Shown: positions 18,527 through 26,786, counted from the first letter of the stretch. The stretch is 64,000 nt of DNA from Lachnospiraceae bacterium (GCA_900770345.1 CAAGKF010000344.1:35304-99303); one strand, 5' to 3'. Made by a program: numbers and translations. The notes: a model not told the origin generated them from the letters alone.

Positions 18527-19897
18527 ATGGAACGTGAAAAATTTTCATCAAGACTTGGCTTCATCCTGATTTCAGCAGGATGTGCCATCGGCCTGGGAAA
18601 TGTATGGCGATTCCCGTATATCGTAGGAGAGTATGGAGGGGCTGCTTTTGTGCTGATCTACCTGGCATTTCTGCTGATTCTGGGGCTTCCTATTGTAGTA
18701 ATGGAGTTTGCTGTCGGAAGGGCCAGCAGAAGAAGCGCGGCGCTGTCCTTTGATGTGCTGGAGCCGGAGGGGACGAAATGGCACTGGAACAAGTTTGTGG
18801 CTATGGCGGGAAATTATCTTCTTATGATGTTTTACACCACGGTGGGCGGCTGGATGGTGCTGTATTTCCTGAAAATGCTTAAGGGAGATTTTACAGGTCT
18901 GAACGCTGATCAGGTAGCCGGTGAATTCGGCGGCATGCTGGCAAGCCCGGGTCTTATGGGAACCTTTATGGTGCTGGTAGTCCTGCTTTGTTTCGGAGTC
19001 TGTGCCATGGGCCTTCAGAATGGCGTGGAGCGTATTACCAAAGCAATGATGGTGTGCCTGCTGGGACTGATGGTAGTACTGGCTGTCCACTCCATGGTTC
19101 TGGAAGGCGGTGCGCCGGGATTGGAATTTTATCTGAAGCCGGATTTTGGCAAGATGAAGGAAGCCGGACTGGGGGATGCTGTCTTTGCGGCTATGGGACA
19201 GTCGTTCTTCACCTTAAGCATCGGGATCGGTGCTCTGGCTATTTTTGGAAGCTATATCGGAAAAGAGAGGAGCCTGACGGGGGAGGCTGTCAGTGTCACC
19301 CTGCTGGATACCTTTGTTGCTTTTATGGCGGGCCTGATTATTTTTCCGGCATGTTTCGCCTACAACGTGGAGCCGACGGCGGGACCGTCCCTGATCTTTA
19401 TTACTCTTCCCAATGTATTTAATCACATGGCGGGAGGAAGGATATGGGGAACGCTGTTTTTCCTTTTTATGTCCTTTGCGGCATTTTCAACCATCATTGC
19501 CGTATTCCAGAATATCATTTCCTTTGCAACGGATCTGACAGGCTGCAGTGTGAAAAAGGCGGTTGTATATAATCTGATCGCCATCATCATTCTGTCTGTT
19601 CCCTGTGTGCTTGGCTTCAATCTCTGGAGCGGCTTTCAGCCTCTGGGCGCCGGAAGCACTGTTCTGGACCTGGAAGATTTTATCCTCAGCAATAATCTGC
19701 TGCCTGTAGGCAGTATGATCTATCTTCTGTTTTGTACCAGCCGGTACGGATGGGGCTTTGAGAAATTCATGGAGGAGGCCAATGAGGGAGAGGGCATCAG
19801 GTTCCCTGTATGGGCCAGGGTCTATGTCAGCTATGTGCTTCCGCTGATCGTACTGGGAATCTTCATTCAGGGCTATGCAGCCAAGTTTATGGGATAG
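18527..19897 (+). CDS. Neurotransmitter:sodium symporter (NSS) family transporter
   Basis: Na+-coupled transporter of 456 residues, related to LeuT/MhsT/TnaT, probably importing an amino acid. The N-terminal helix has the family signature 'GCAIGLGNVWRFPYIVGEYGG', with the unwound TM1 that binds Na+ and substrate. About eleven hydrophobic segments fit the shorter bacterial members. The gene stands alone after the polC terminator and has its own ribosome binding site (GGGGG). Substrate not predictable. Confidence 0.93.
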   Translation: MEREKFSSRLGFILISAGCAIGLGNVWRFPYIVGEYGGAAFVLIYLAFLLILGLPIVVMEFAVGRASRRSAALSFDVLEPEGTKWHWNKFVAMAGNYLLMMFYTTVGGWMVLYFLKMLKGDFTGLNADQVAGEFGGMLASPGLMGTFMVLVVLLCFGVCAMGLQNGVERITKAMMVCLLGLMVVLAVHSMVLEGGAPGLEFYLKPDFGKMKEAGLGDAVFAAMGQSFFTLSIGIGALAIFGSYIGKERSLTGEAVSVTLLDTFVAFMAGLIIFPACFAYNVEPTAGPSLIFITLPNVFNHMAGGRIWGTLFFLFMSFAAFSTIIAVFQNIISFATDLTGCSVKKAVVYNLIAIIILSVPCVLGFNLWSGFQPLGAGSTVLDLEDFILSNNLLPVGSMIYLLFCTSRYGWGFEKFMEEANEGEGIRFPVWARVYVSYVLPLIVLGIFIQGYAAKFMG

Positions 19898-19989
19898 CAG
19901 TGACCGTCCGGCTGTAATGTACTGTAATGAGATAGTGGAGACAGTATTCTAAGCTGTCATGTTTTTTTGAAAAAATTTGAAAATTTCTG

Positions 19990-20018
19990 TTGACTTTTCT
20001 CGTGAGATGTATTATACT
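19990..20018 (+). promoter_or_regulatory. Strong sigma-A promoter for the tRNA cluster
   Basis: TTGACT (19990-19995) and TATACT (20013-20018) are separated by exactly 17 bases, about 30 bases before the first tRNA. Both hexamers differ from consensus at one position. Confidence 0.8.
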
Positions 20019-20048
20019 ACCAAACGTACCGATGAGTACAACAGAAAT

Positions 20049-20122
20049 CGAGGCGTGGCTCAGTTTGGTAGAGCGCTGCGTTCGGGACGCAGAGGCCGCG
20101 TGTTCGAATCACGTCGCCTCGA
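20049..20122 (+). tRNA. tRNA-Pro (anticodon CGG)
   Basis: Cloverleaf with a seven-pair acceptor stem (CGAGGCG with CGCCTCG), anticodon stem CTGCG/CGCAG around loop TTCGGGA (anticodon CGG), and T-arm GCGTG-TTCGAAT-CACGT (one wobble pair). Discriminator is A; CCA is not encoded. It reads the codon CCG. First of three tandem tRNA genes. Confidence 0.95.
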
Positions 20123-20127
20123 TTGAT

Positions 20128-20199
20128 GGCCTGATGGTCAAGCGGCTAAGACGACGCCCTCTCACGGCGTAAACCCGGGTTCGATTCCCGGTCAGGTCA
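20128..20199 (+). tRNA. tRNA-Glu (anticodon CTC)
   Basis: Acceptor arms GGCCTGA and TCAGGTC (one G-T pair), anticodon stem ACGCC/GGCGT around loop CTCTCAC (anticodon CTC), and T-arm with TTCGATT. CCA is not encoded. It reads GAG and begins five bases after tRNA-Pro, so the two share a transcript. Confidence 0.95.
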
Positions 20200-20268
20200 C
20201 TGATGTGGTGAGGCTGCTGCAGATGCAGCGGCCTTATTTCATCTTATGGATTGTTGATCAGTCCGGAT

Positions 20269-20341
20269 GCCACTGTAGCGCAGTTGGTAGCGCAACGCAT
20301 TCGTAATGCGTGGGTCGCCGGTTCGAGTCCGGCCAGTGGCT
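20269..20341 (+). tRNA. tRNA-Thr (anticodon CGT)
   Basis: Acceptor arms GCCACTG and CAGTGGC, anticodon stem ACGCA/TGCGT around loop TTCGTAA (anticodon CGT), T-arm with TTCGAGT. CCA is not encoded. It reads ACG. It lies 69 bases after tRNA-Glu, and the spacer shows no separate promoter of comparable quality. Confidence 0.95.
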
Positions 20342-20733
20342 TTCAAAAATTGATTTAAAAATGTAAGAAAGCTTGTAAAGTTCAGCATTTATGTATGAAA
20401 AATGTAAATGCCGGGCTTTTTATTTTTGTTTAAGCTCAGGAATGTCCATCATATTAACTCTCACGAAAATCTAATTTTTTGAAACGCTGAATTTTTAAAT
20501 TCGTCTGAACAGCAACTAATACTGTGATTTTTATGTGAAATCGAAGGCAAATTAGTTGACTCAAAAAAATACCATTGTTATAATCATTCTGTCGAGTCGA
20601 TAAGCGACCTACATAAGGATTCTCTGTCATGTACAGCGGATCTTTTTTTATTTCCGTCAGGAAACGAAGCAAGAATATGAGGAGATAAAAATATACAGCA
20701 TCTTGCTAAAGAAGATTAGTTTTTTAGTGTTAG
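20342..20733. other. Intergenic stretch, no intact gene
   Basis: About 390 AT-rich bases after the tRNA cluster. Short open frames here carry no recognisable domain. The last 80 bases in frames upstream of 20734 may be the worn 5' part of the transglutaminase remnant that follows: a short frame near 20735-20760 reads NGNGGSSF, which could continue that gene before a frameshift. Confidence 0.5.
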
Positions 20734-21009
20734 TCAGAATGGAAATGGCGGCTCCTCATTTGTCAGGGATACGCGGAAGCGTTTTACAATTTATGCAAAA
20801 CTGCTGGAGTAGGAGTTCAGTATGTATCAGGAACTGCTGATAATGGGCAGCAGATCGGTGGTCATTCCTGGAACCGCGTAAAGCTTTCAGACGGAAACTG
20901 GTATGAAGTAGATGTCTGTTGGGACAGCTGTCTAGGACGGGATGATTATTTTCTTCTTTCAAAAGAAAAAATGAAGATAGATCATTTCCCGGAAACATAT
21001 TTTTACTAG
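20734..21009 (+). pseudogene. Transglutaminase-like protein remnant
   Basis: A 91-codon open frame with no start codon and an in-frame TAG just before it encodes the core of a transglutaminase-like cysteine protease fold. The catalytic Cys is in 'ICQGYAEAFYNLC', His in 'GGHSWNRVKL' and Asp in 'WYEVDVCWD', followed by 'YFLLSKEKMK'. All three catalytic residues survive, but the N-terminal secretion and cell-wall part is missing and upstream frames are broken. It is therefore a 5'-truncated relic of a secreted protein, lying beside the tRNA cluster in a decayed region. Confidence 0.65.
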
Positions 21010-21061
21010 TAATATAGTTTGTTTGAACAGTAGATCAGAAATCGATGAAGGGAGTAGAGAA

Positions 21062-21598
21062 ATGATTGAGAAGAAAATAAATGATAAGCAGGTATTACGA
21101 GCTGAAATCGGTGATATTACAACATTCGGCAGCTGTATTGTAAATGCGGCAAATGAGTCTCTGCTTGGCGGCAGCGGTGTGGATGGAGCGATCCATTGCG
21201 CGGCAGGACCCCAATTATTGGAAGAATGCCGTACTCTTGGCGGGTGCAGAACCGGAGAGGCAAAGATTACAAAAGGCTATAACTTAAAGGCGGATTATGT
21301 GATTCATACGCCGGGACCGATTTATTTCATTCACAAGAACCCGGAGAAGCTGCTGGCATGCTGTTACAGAAATTCGCTTGAATTAGCAAAGCAGTATAAT
21401 ATTCATGAAATTTCATTTCCCGCGATTTCAACAGGTGTTTTTGGGTATCCGAAAAATGAGGCCGCACAAATTGCAGCGGGGGAAACGGCAGACTGGCTGC
21501 AGGAGCATCCGGATTATGAGATGCTGGTGCACTTTGTCTGTTTTGGCAGATTGGATTATGAAATTTATGAGAAGCTTCTTTGCCGCCTGTTCGCATAA
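21062..21598 (+). CDS. Macrodomain protein (O-acetyl-ADP-ribose deacetylase type)
   Basis: Single-domain ADP-ribose-binding macrodomain of 178 residues of the MacroD/YmdB type; such enzymes remove O-acetyl or protein-linked ADP-ribose. The key blocks are 'IVNAANESLLGGSGVDGAIH' (ligand-binding Asn and Asp-containing loop), 'GEAKITKGYNLKADYVIHTPGP' split by the sheet, and 'SFPAISTGVFGYP' (phosphate loop). The ATG at 21062 is used because a GGGAG site lies about ten bases upstream and homology starts soon after. It is the only intact gene in the decayed 20.3-22.9 kb patch. Confidence 0.93.
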   Translation: MIEKKINDKQVLRAEIGDITTFGSCIVNAANESLLGGSGVDGAIHCAAGPQLLEECRTLGGCRTGEAKITKGYNLKADYVIHTPGPIYFIHKNPEKLLACCYRNSLELAKQYNIHEISFPAISTGVFGYPKNEAAQIAAGETADWLQEHPDYEMLVHFVCFGRLDYEIYEKLLCRLFA

Positions 21599-21716
21599 AT
21601 GCCAGCAGTATGGAACAGGCAGCTATCCATCCTTTCGGTACAACGCCGATTCTTTCCAGGACACGGTCAGAGATCAGAAAAACGTGATCGGAGTTATTCA
21701 TTCGGAAATCTTTCAT
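21599..21716 (-). pseudogene. Possible N-terminal gene fragment facing the macrodomain gene
   Basis: On the minus strand an ATG at 21716 is preceded by a good ribosome binding site (GGAAGGGG, seven bases before). About 40 codons read a plausible amphipathic sequence ('NNSDHVFLISDRVLERIG') until the frame runs into the antisense of the macrodomain C-terminus. The start signal and loss of sense at the macrodomain stop suggest the 5' remnant of a gene cut by a deletion. No family is recognised. Confidence 0.25.
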
Positions 21717-21754
21717 AACAGTACCCCTTCCGGCTTTCCAAACGCATAAACCCG

Positions 21755-21787
21755 GGCACTTTCTCTTATTAAAGTGCCTGATTTATT
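21755..21787 (+). terminator. Terminator-like hairpin
   Basis: GGCACTTT (21755-21762) pairs with AAAGTGCC (21771-21778) around an eight-base loop, followed by TGATTTATT. The tail is only moderately T-rich. It would stop transcription from the macrodomain side before the MATE pseudogene. Confidence 0.5.
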
Positions 21788-21851
21788 GACTTCCATCATA
21801 TTGAGGATATGATAAATGTATAGTTAAATTGCATTTAATGGAGGTTATTAC

Positions 21852-22868
21852 ATGAATAGCGCAGATATAAATGATTATCTGAAAAAAGAGAGTTTAGGGA
21901 AACTCATGTGGAAATACGCTGTACCCTGTGTGATTTCCATGCTGGTAGCAGCACTGTATAATATTGTCGATCAGAAATTTATCGCAAATAATACTGAACA
22001 TTATACTTGATCCCATCTGTATCTATATACTGCACTGGGGCATGGCAGGCGCTGCCATTGCCACGATTATTGGACAGATTGTATCCGCATTCATGGCTGC
22101 AATATATTTGTTCCGAATGAAAGCGGTAACACTTAACAGGGATTCTTTTCTTTTCCGTCCGAAACTGATGCAGCGAATTCTTGGACTGGGGTCAGCCAGC
22201 TTTCTGTCTCAAATCTCCATCGTAATCTCAATGGCTGCCACATTAAACGCAGCTGTCAAAGGCGGAGCGATGGATGAAATATTCGGTCAGCCGGAATATG
22301 CCCAAATTCCGACAGCTATCGTCGGTATTGTAATGAAATTTTTCCAGATCATTATCTCCATTTCCGCAGGTCTGGCTGCGGGCTGCATACCGATTTCGGG
22401 TTATAATATCGGTGCGAAACGAAATGATCGGGTGTTGGGTCTGATGAAACGCCTGATGGCAGCAGAAGCTCTTCTGGGTTTGACTGCCTCTGTGATTTTT
22501 TTGCTGTTTCCCAATCAGCTTATTCTGCTTTTTGGCTCAGAGAACGAAAGTATTTATTATACTCAGTTTGCGGTCTGGTTCATTCGCTGTCAGCTTTGTC
22601 TGCTGCCTCTGGCATGTATGAATAAAGGCACTTTTATTTTTCTCCAGTCTTTGGGAAAGGCAAAAGAATCTTCCGTACTCTCTATTACACGAGAGATTGT
22701 CTTTGGTACGGGACTTCCCATTCTGCTTACGATGTATTGGGGACTGTATGCGCTTCCATGCTTCATGCCGGTACGGAATTCCGTAAATTCCACAAAGACA
22801 TCCTGCCGGGCTGTGTCTTGACAGAAATGGGCAGAAGACATACTATAGTAGTTGAGAATTACTATTAA
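21852..22868 (+). pseudogene. MATE family efflux transporter, internally deleted and frameshifted
   Basis: The 5' end is normal: GGAGG, ATG at 21852, then 'LGKLMWKYAVPCVISMLVA', the first MATE helix, up to 'NIVDQ'. The frame then stops at 22010. A different frame picks up at about 21980 with 'LNIILDPICIYILHWGMAGAA', which in intact MATE proteins lies well over 100 residues further on, so a large in-gene deletion joined the two parts. The second half continues through the remaining helices, then shifts frame again near 22770 and ends with 'EFRKFHKDILPG'. Intact relatives are about 450 residues. Function is almost certainly lost. Confidence 0.85.
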
Positions 22869-22910
22869 CTGCTGTTAATATTGCAGTCGCCCTCAGACAG
22901 ATGACAGGGA

Positions 22911-22927
22911 TTGGCATAAAAATTGCT
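22911..22927 (+). promoter_or_regulatory. Sigma-54 (-24/-12) promoter for the DUF1097-regulator operon
   Basis: TTGGCATAAAAATTGCT has the invariant GG (22913-22914) and GC (22925-22926) exactly ten bases apart, as sigma-54 requires. The start codon of the DUF1097 gene is 61 bases downstream. The same core followed by GTTAA recurs at 25414. The activator gene is the second gene of this transcript, so autoregulation is likely. Confidence 0.75.
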
Positions 22928-22987
22928 GTTAATTTAAGTAGGCAGTTTTATTCCTGGCCGATACTATCATTGAAGGGAGAGTGCAAT

Positions 22988-23437
22988 ATGAGTTATCTTT
23001 TGGCAGTGGGAATTACGGTGGGATTGTTAGCTGGCGTATGGGTTCACCTGAGCGGAGTGGTGGGTTTCATCGGCTTTGCAGGCTTTTTGGGATGGGCCAG
23101 TTATTTTGCCGCAGGCGGAGGGGTGAGGGGTGCAAAATCATCTCTCCTTACTAATCTGTCCGGAGTATTCTGGGGGATTTGCACCATAGCCATATGTGGT
23201 TTGCTGCCCTCTGTACCCGGCATCCTGTTTACGATTCTGTTTGCGGCTGTTATGTGCTGGCAGGCAAAAATTGAGATGCTGGGTTTTATTCCGGGCACTT
23301 TTATAGGCAATGCCGCGTTTTATGCGTCGGGGAATGACTGGCAGGGAACTGCTGTCGGTTTGGTTTGCGGCATTGCTCTGGGGCTTTTGTCGGATGTGCT
23401 GGCGAAGAAGCTATCGGAAAAGAAGGAAGAAAAGTAG
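22988..23437 (+). CDS. DUF1097 family membrane protein
   Basis: Small integral membrane protein of 149 residues with about five hydrophobic segments and a charged Lys/Glu C-terminal tail. 'FIGFAGFLGWASYFAAGG' and 'FIPGTFIGNAAFYASG' resemble the DUF1097 family (YcdZ of E. coli), which has no established function. The ATG at 22988 has GGGAG upstream. It is driven by the sigma-54 promoter at 22911 and is followed 38 bases later by the sigma-54 activator gene. A role in transport linked to this regulon is an inference. Confidence 0.8.
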   Translation: MSYLLAVGITVGLLAGVWVHLSGVVGFIGFAGFLGWASYFAAGGGVRGAKSSLLTNLSGVFWGICTIAICGLLPSVPGILFTILFAAVMCWQAKIEMLGFIPGTFIGNAAFYASGNDWQGTAVGLVCGIALGLLSDVLAKKLSEKKEEK

Positions 23438-23475
23438 AGATTCATTTGGTTTAAGCGGGAGGTATGATGAAGTAA

Positions 23476-25173
23476 ATGGGGGATAAAAAAGCAATTCTGA
23501 ACATTTTGCCCTGTGACGCTCTTATCATTGATATGGAAGGGCGTATTGTCGGCTTTAATGACAGCTATTGCGCTTTCTGCGGACGTTCGGAGGAGCTGCT
23601 TCTGGGAGCAGATGTCAATTCAGTGGAAACAAATGCCGCGAGTCTGATCGCCATATTAAGGAACTCAGATGAAATAAGGCTGATGTTTCGCGAGAAGGAT
23701 GATCTGGTTTTGCAGAGCAATATAATGGAAAAGGAGCGCACAGTGGGAGCAATTCAGCTTCGTTTCCACGACATTGATGAGACCAGTGTCAACAGAACAG
23801 AGCAGAGTTACAGGCATCTCAGCGAAGATATCAATAAAATATTTGAAACCAACTGGGATGTGATTTATGCTTCCGACTGCAATGGTATTACTCTGGAAGT
23901 CAGTGCTGCGTCAAAAACCATATGGGGTGTGGAGGCGGAAAAGCTGGTAGGAAAGAGCGTTTATGAACTTGAGAAAAAAAGGATTTATTATCCTTCCATA
24001 ACGAGAATGGTGCTGGAGTCCAAGCGGAGAGTTCAGGCCATACAAACCACGGCGACAGGAAAAAAACTGCTTGTCCTGGGTACTCCGATTAAGGATGACA
24101 ATGACAATATCATTCGTGTTATTAATACATCCCGGCTTATTATTAACGAAAATGAACTTTACAAGGAACTGGAGGAGACAAAGCTTTTGATGGAAGGATA
24201 TAAGCGCGAGCTGGCTTATATACGCAATCAGGAGCAGCAGAATGTCCCTTTTATCGCCAACAGCAGCCCGATGCGCAATGTGGCTTCTCTTGCGACGAAG
24301 GTCAGTGAGACGGATATTGCGGTCATTATTACAGGTGAATCCGGTGTGGGCAAGGAGGTGTTGGCCAACTATATACATTCCGTAAGCAATCGTAAAGACG
24401 GCCCTTATATTAAGATAAACTGCGGGGCGATACCGCCGACTCTCATGGAGTCAGAAATGTTCGGTTATGAAAAAGGGGCCTTTACCGGTGCGGATCGCAG
24501 TGGAAAAACAGGTATTTTTGAACTTGCTAATCACGGTACCCTTTTTTTGGACGAGATCGGAGAGATACCCATCACACTGCAGCCGAAGCTTCTGAGGGTT
24601 TTGCAGGAGAATGAATTCATGCGGGTTGGGGGTACGAAGCCCATCGCTGTAGATGTACGGATCATAGCCGCTACTAACAGAAATCTTCTGGAAGAAGTGA
24701 AGAAAGGAACTTTTCGGAAGGATTTATATTACAGATTGAATGTAGTGGATATTAAGATTCCGCCTCTGCGTGACAGACGGGATGATATCTTGCCCTTATC
24801 TCAATTCTTTTTGGATAAATATAATAGAAAGTATCATGTTGATAAGGTGCTTTCAACAGAAGTGATAGATGCCTTCATGGCATATAAATGGGATGGAAAT
24901 ATCCGTGAGCTGCAGAATACCATTGAGCGAATGGTTGTACTTTCACCGCAGAATATTATCGGGGCAGACAGCCTGCCGGAAATGATCACAAGCTGCAGGC
25001 AGACTGCCGCTATACAGGTGGATGAAATTATGCCGCTGCGTGAAGCCCATCAGATTGTGGAGGATATGCTGATAGAAATGGCGAGAAAAAAATATTCCAC
25101 TACGACACAGATAGCGGAAGCATTGGGCGTCGATCAGAGTACGATCAGCAGAAAGCTGAAAAAGCGGGATTAA
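23476..25173 (+). CDS. Sigma-54-dependent transcriptional activator (PAS-PAS-AAA+-HTH)
   Basis: Enhancer-binding protein of 565 residues. Two N-terminal PAS-like sensor domains (about 5-100 and 120-225) are followed by a coiled linker (225-250), the AAA+ domain (about 258-490) and a TyrR/Fis-like helix-turn-helix (about 540-562, 'TQIAEALGVDQSTISRKLKK'). Walker A is GESGVGKE (287-294), the sigma-54 contact loop is GAFTGA (334-339), Walker B is TLFLDE (355-360). There is no receiver domain, so the PAS domains probably sense a small molecule directly. It sits between two sigma-54 promoters that it presumably controls. Confidence 0.96.
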   Translation: MGDKKAILNILPCDALIIDMEGRIVGFNDSYCAFCGRSEELLLGADVNSVETNAASLIAILRNSDEIRLMFREKDDLVLQSNIMEKERTVGAIQLRFHDIDETSVNRTEQSYRHLSEDINKIFETNWDVIYASDCNGITLEVSAASKTIWGVEAEKLVGKSVYELEKKRIYYPSITRMVLESKRRVQAIQTTATGKKLLVLGTPIKDDNDNIIRVINTSRLIINENELYKELEETKLLMEGYKRELAYIRNQEQQNVPFIANSSPMRNVASLATKVSETDIAVIITGESGVGKEVLANYIHSVSNRKDGPYIKINCGAIPPTLMESEMFGYEKGAFTGADRSGKTGIFELANHGTLFLDEIGEIPITLQPKLLRVLQENEFMRVGGTKPIAVDVRIIAATNRNLLEEVKKGTFRKDLYYRLNVVDIKIPPLRDRRDDILPLSQFFLDKYNRKYHVDKVLSTEVIDAFMAYKWDGNIRELQNTIERMVVLSPQNIIGADSLPEMITSCRQTAAIQVDEIMPLREAHQIVEDMLIEMARKKYSTTTQIAEALGVDQSTISRKLKKRD

Positions 25174-25186
25174 CCAAATTTAAAAT

Positions 25187-25221
25187 ATGCATTTGTGCAT
25201 AATTTCTATGCATAAGTGCAT
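25187..25221. promoter_or_regulatory. Tandem dyad, probable enhancer site for the sigma-54 activator
   Basis: Two dyads, ATGCA-TTTG-TGCAT (25187-25200) and ATGCA-TAAG-TGCAT (25208-25221), have identical arms and are spaced 21 bases start to start, two helical turns. They lie about 200 bases upstream of the sigma-54 promoter at 25414, the usual distance for an enhancer. Position directly after the activator gene supports binding by its HTH domain. Predicted, not proven. Confidence 0.65.
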
Positions 25222-25413
25222 ATTTTTTTGCCCTTGCATGCTGAAAAAATGCCGAGGCCGACTTTTTAATCGCTTCCGCATAAATTTTCTTTTGCCAGTG
25301 AACGATCCGTACCATTAAAAATCTCACAATGTTTTGAGGGAGTTTTGTAGAAAATGTTAAAATTACACTGATAAGAGCATATTTATGAACGCAAATAAGT
25401 CTTTGAAAAAAAG

Positions 25414-25430
25414 TTGGCATGCTACTTGCT
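25414..25430 (+). promoter_or_regulatory. Sigma-54 (-24/-12) promoter for the nitrilase operon
   Basis: TTGGCATGCTACTTGCT matches the sigma-54 consensus closely; GG (25416-25417) and GC (25428-25429) are ten bases apart. It is followed by GTTAAATAAA, almost the same context as the promoter at 22911. Expected transcription start is about 25441, 36 bases before the nitrilase GTG. Confidence 0.85.
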
Positions 25431-25476
25431 GTTAAATAAAGTATAAAATACATCAAATATGGAAGGAGGAGTGACA

Positions 25477-26274
25477 GTGCCAAGCAAACTGATTGTAGCA
25501 TCTATTCAGATGGATTGTGTGCTGAATGACAAAAGGGCAAATCTTTATAAGGCAGAGGAATTGATATCTGATGCTGCCCAAAAGGGTGCAAAGCTGATAG
25601 TTCTGCCGGAGCTTTTTAACACAGGATATCGTGTTGAAGAAAATGATAAAGCCCTGGCGGAACCAATACCCGGAGAGACCACCAGATGGATGCAGAGACT
25701 CGCAAGGCAATACGGAGCGTATATTGTCGGGGCGATTATTGAAGCAGGGTGCGATGACATATTATATGACACTGCGGTTGTTGTGGGCCCTGAGGGATTA
25801 AAAGGCAGGCATCGTAAGATGCATCTCTGGGGAGATGAGGAAAAACGCTTCCGCAAAGGGGAGGATATCGGAGTCATTCAGTTGCCTTTTGGTAAAATCG
25901 GGATTTTAATCTGTTATGAAATCGGCTTTCCGGAAATGGCGAGAATCCAGGTTCAAAAGGGCGCGGATATACTTGTGTATACCTCTGCTTTCGGAAAGGC
26001 ACGGTATTATGCCTGGGACGTTGCTTCCCGCAGCAGGGCACTGGAGAACGGAGCTTTTGTGGTTGCCTGTAATCGCTGCGGGCAGGATAAGGACAGCTTA
26101 TTTGGAGGCCTGAGCCGGGTAGTGGCGCCGGATACGACAATTCTGGCCTCCTGCGGCGCAGATGGAGATGCGGTTGTGTGTGCGGAGATTGATTTGGCTG
26201 AGACAAAGCGTATGCGAGGTGTACTTCCGTATCTGAGGGATATGAACAGGAAACTTTACAACAACATGTTTTAA
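25477..26274 (+). CDS. Carbon-nitrogen hydrolase (nitrilase superfamily amidase)
   Basis: Cytoplasmic amidase-type hydrolase of 265 residues. The catalytic triad is visible: Glu in 'LPELFNTGY', Lys in 'RHRKMHLWGDEE', Cys in 'ILICYEIGFPEMAR'. Such enzymes hydrolyse C-N bonds in amides, carbamoyl amines or omega-amides. GTG at 25477 is chosen because GGAAGGAGG ends about seven bases before it; an upstream ATG (25459) would place the ribosome binding site inside the gene. It is the first gene after the sigma-54 promoter at 25414, followed by a truncated deacetylase gene. Substrate unknown; a half-amide of a dicarboxylic acid is one possibility. Confidence 0.93.
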   Translation: MPSKLIVASIQMDCVLNDKRANLYKAEELISDAAQKGAKLIVLPELFNTGYRVEENDKALAEPIPGETTRWMQRLARQYGAYIVGAIIEAGCDDILYDTAVVVGPEGLKGRHRKMHLWGDEEKRFRKGEDIGVIQLPFGKIGILICYEIGFPEMARIQVQKGADILVYTSAFGKARYYAWDVASRSRALENGAFVVACNRCGQDKDSLFGGLSRVVAPDTTILASCGADGDAVVCAEIDLAETKRMRGVLPYLRDMNRKLYNNMF

Positions 26275-26337
26275 TCTGTATTACTATCCCGGATTGGGAT
26301 GGAAATAAAAAAACACAAAAATGTAGGAGGTAAAAAA

Positions 26338-26721
26338 ATGGCAAAGAAAGAGATTCTTGTGGGTTATGGTGTGGACATTGATGCGGTTGCCGGCTGGTTG
26401 GGTTCCTATGGCGGTGAGGATTCTCCGGATGATATTTCCCGCGGCCTTTTTGCCGGTGAGGTAGGTATTCCTCGTCTGCTGAAGTTGTTTAAGAAAAATA
26501 ACATTACGGCTACATGGTTTGCACCGGGACATTCCATCGAGACCTTCCCGGAGCAGATGAAGATGATTGTGGACGCAGGCCATGAAGTAGGCGCTCATGG
26601 ATACTCTCATGAGAACCCCATCGCAATGACGCCGCAGCAGGAGGAGGCTATCCTTGTTAAAAGTGTTGAACTTATTACGAAACTTACAGGCAAGGGACCT
26701 ACCGGTTATGTTGCTCCCTAA
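26338..26721 (+). pseudogene. NodB-family polysaccharide/imide hydrolase, truncated
   Basis: The first 127 residues match the N-terminal part of the HpPgdA/PuuE-like branch of the NodB family: 'GYGVDIDAVAGWLGSYGGED' with the metal-site Asp, 'ATWFAPGHSIETFP', and 'GHEVGAHGYSHENP' with the metal-site His pair. The frame ends at TAA directly after 'GYVAP', where relatives continue with two Trp and about 160 more residues carrying the remaining active-site motifs. Codons right after the stop still read EISEE, then similarity fades. The gene has a strong ribosome binding site (GTAGGAGG), so a short product may be made, but it should be inactive. Relatives act on peptidoglycan, allantoin or cyclic imides. 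Confidence 0.75.
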
Positions 26722-26786
26722 GAGATTTCCGAAGAAGTAAGAGTTAATAAAGGTCAGGCAGGGGACAGTCTGTACACGGAAAATTC

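Noticed and set aside
20049..20700. Integration site (att) in a tRNA gene
   Set aside because: No integrase gene and no repeated tRNA 3' end were found in the window, so the decayed region is not called a prophage or integrative element.
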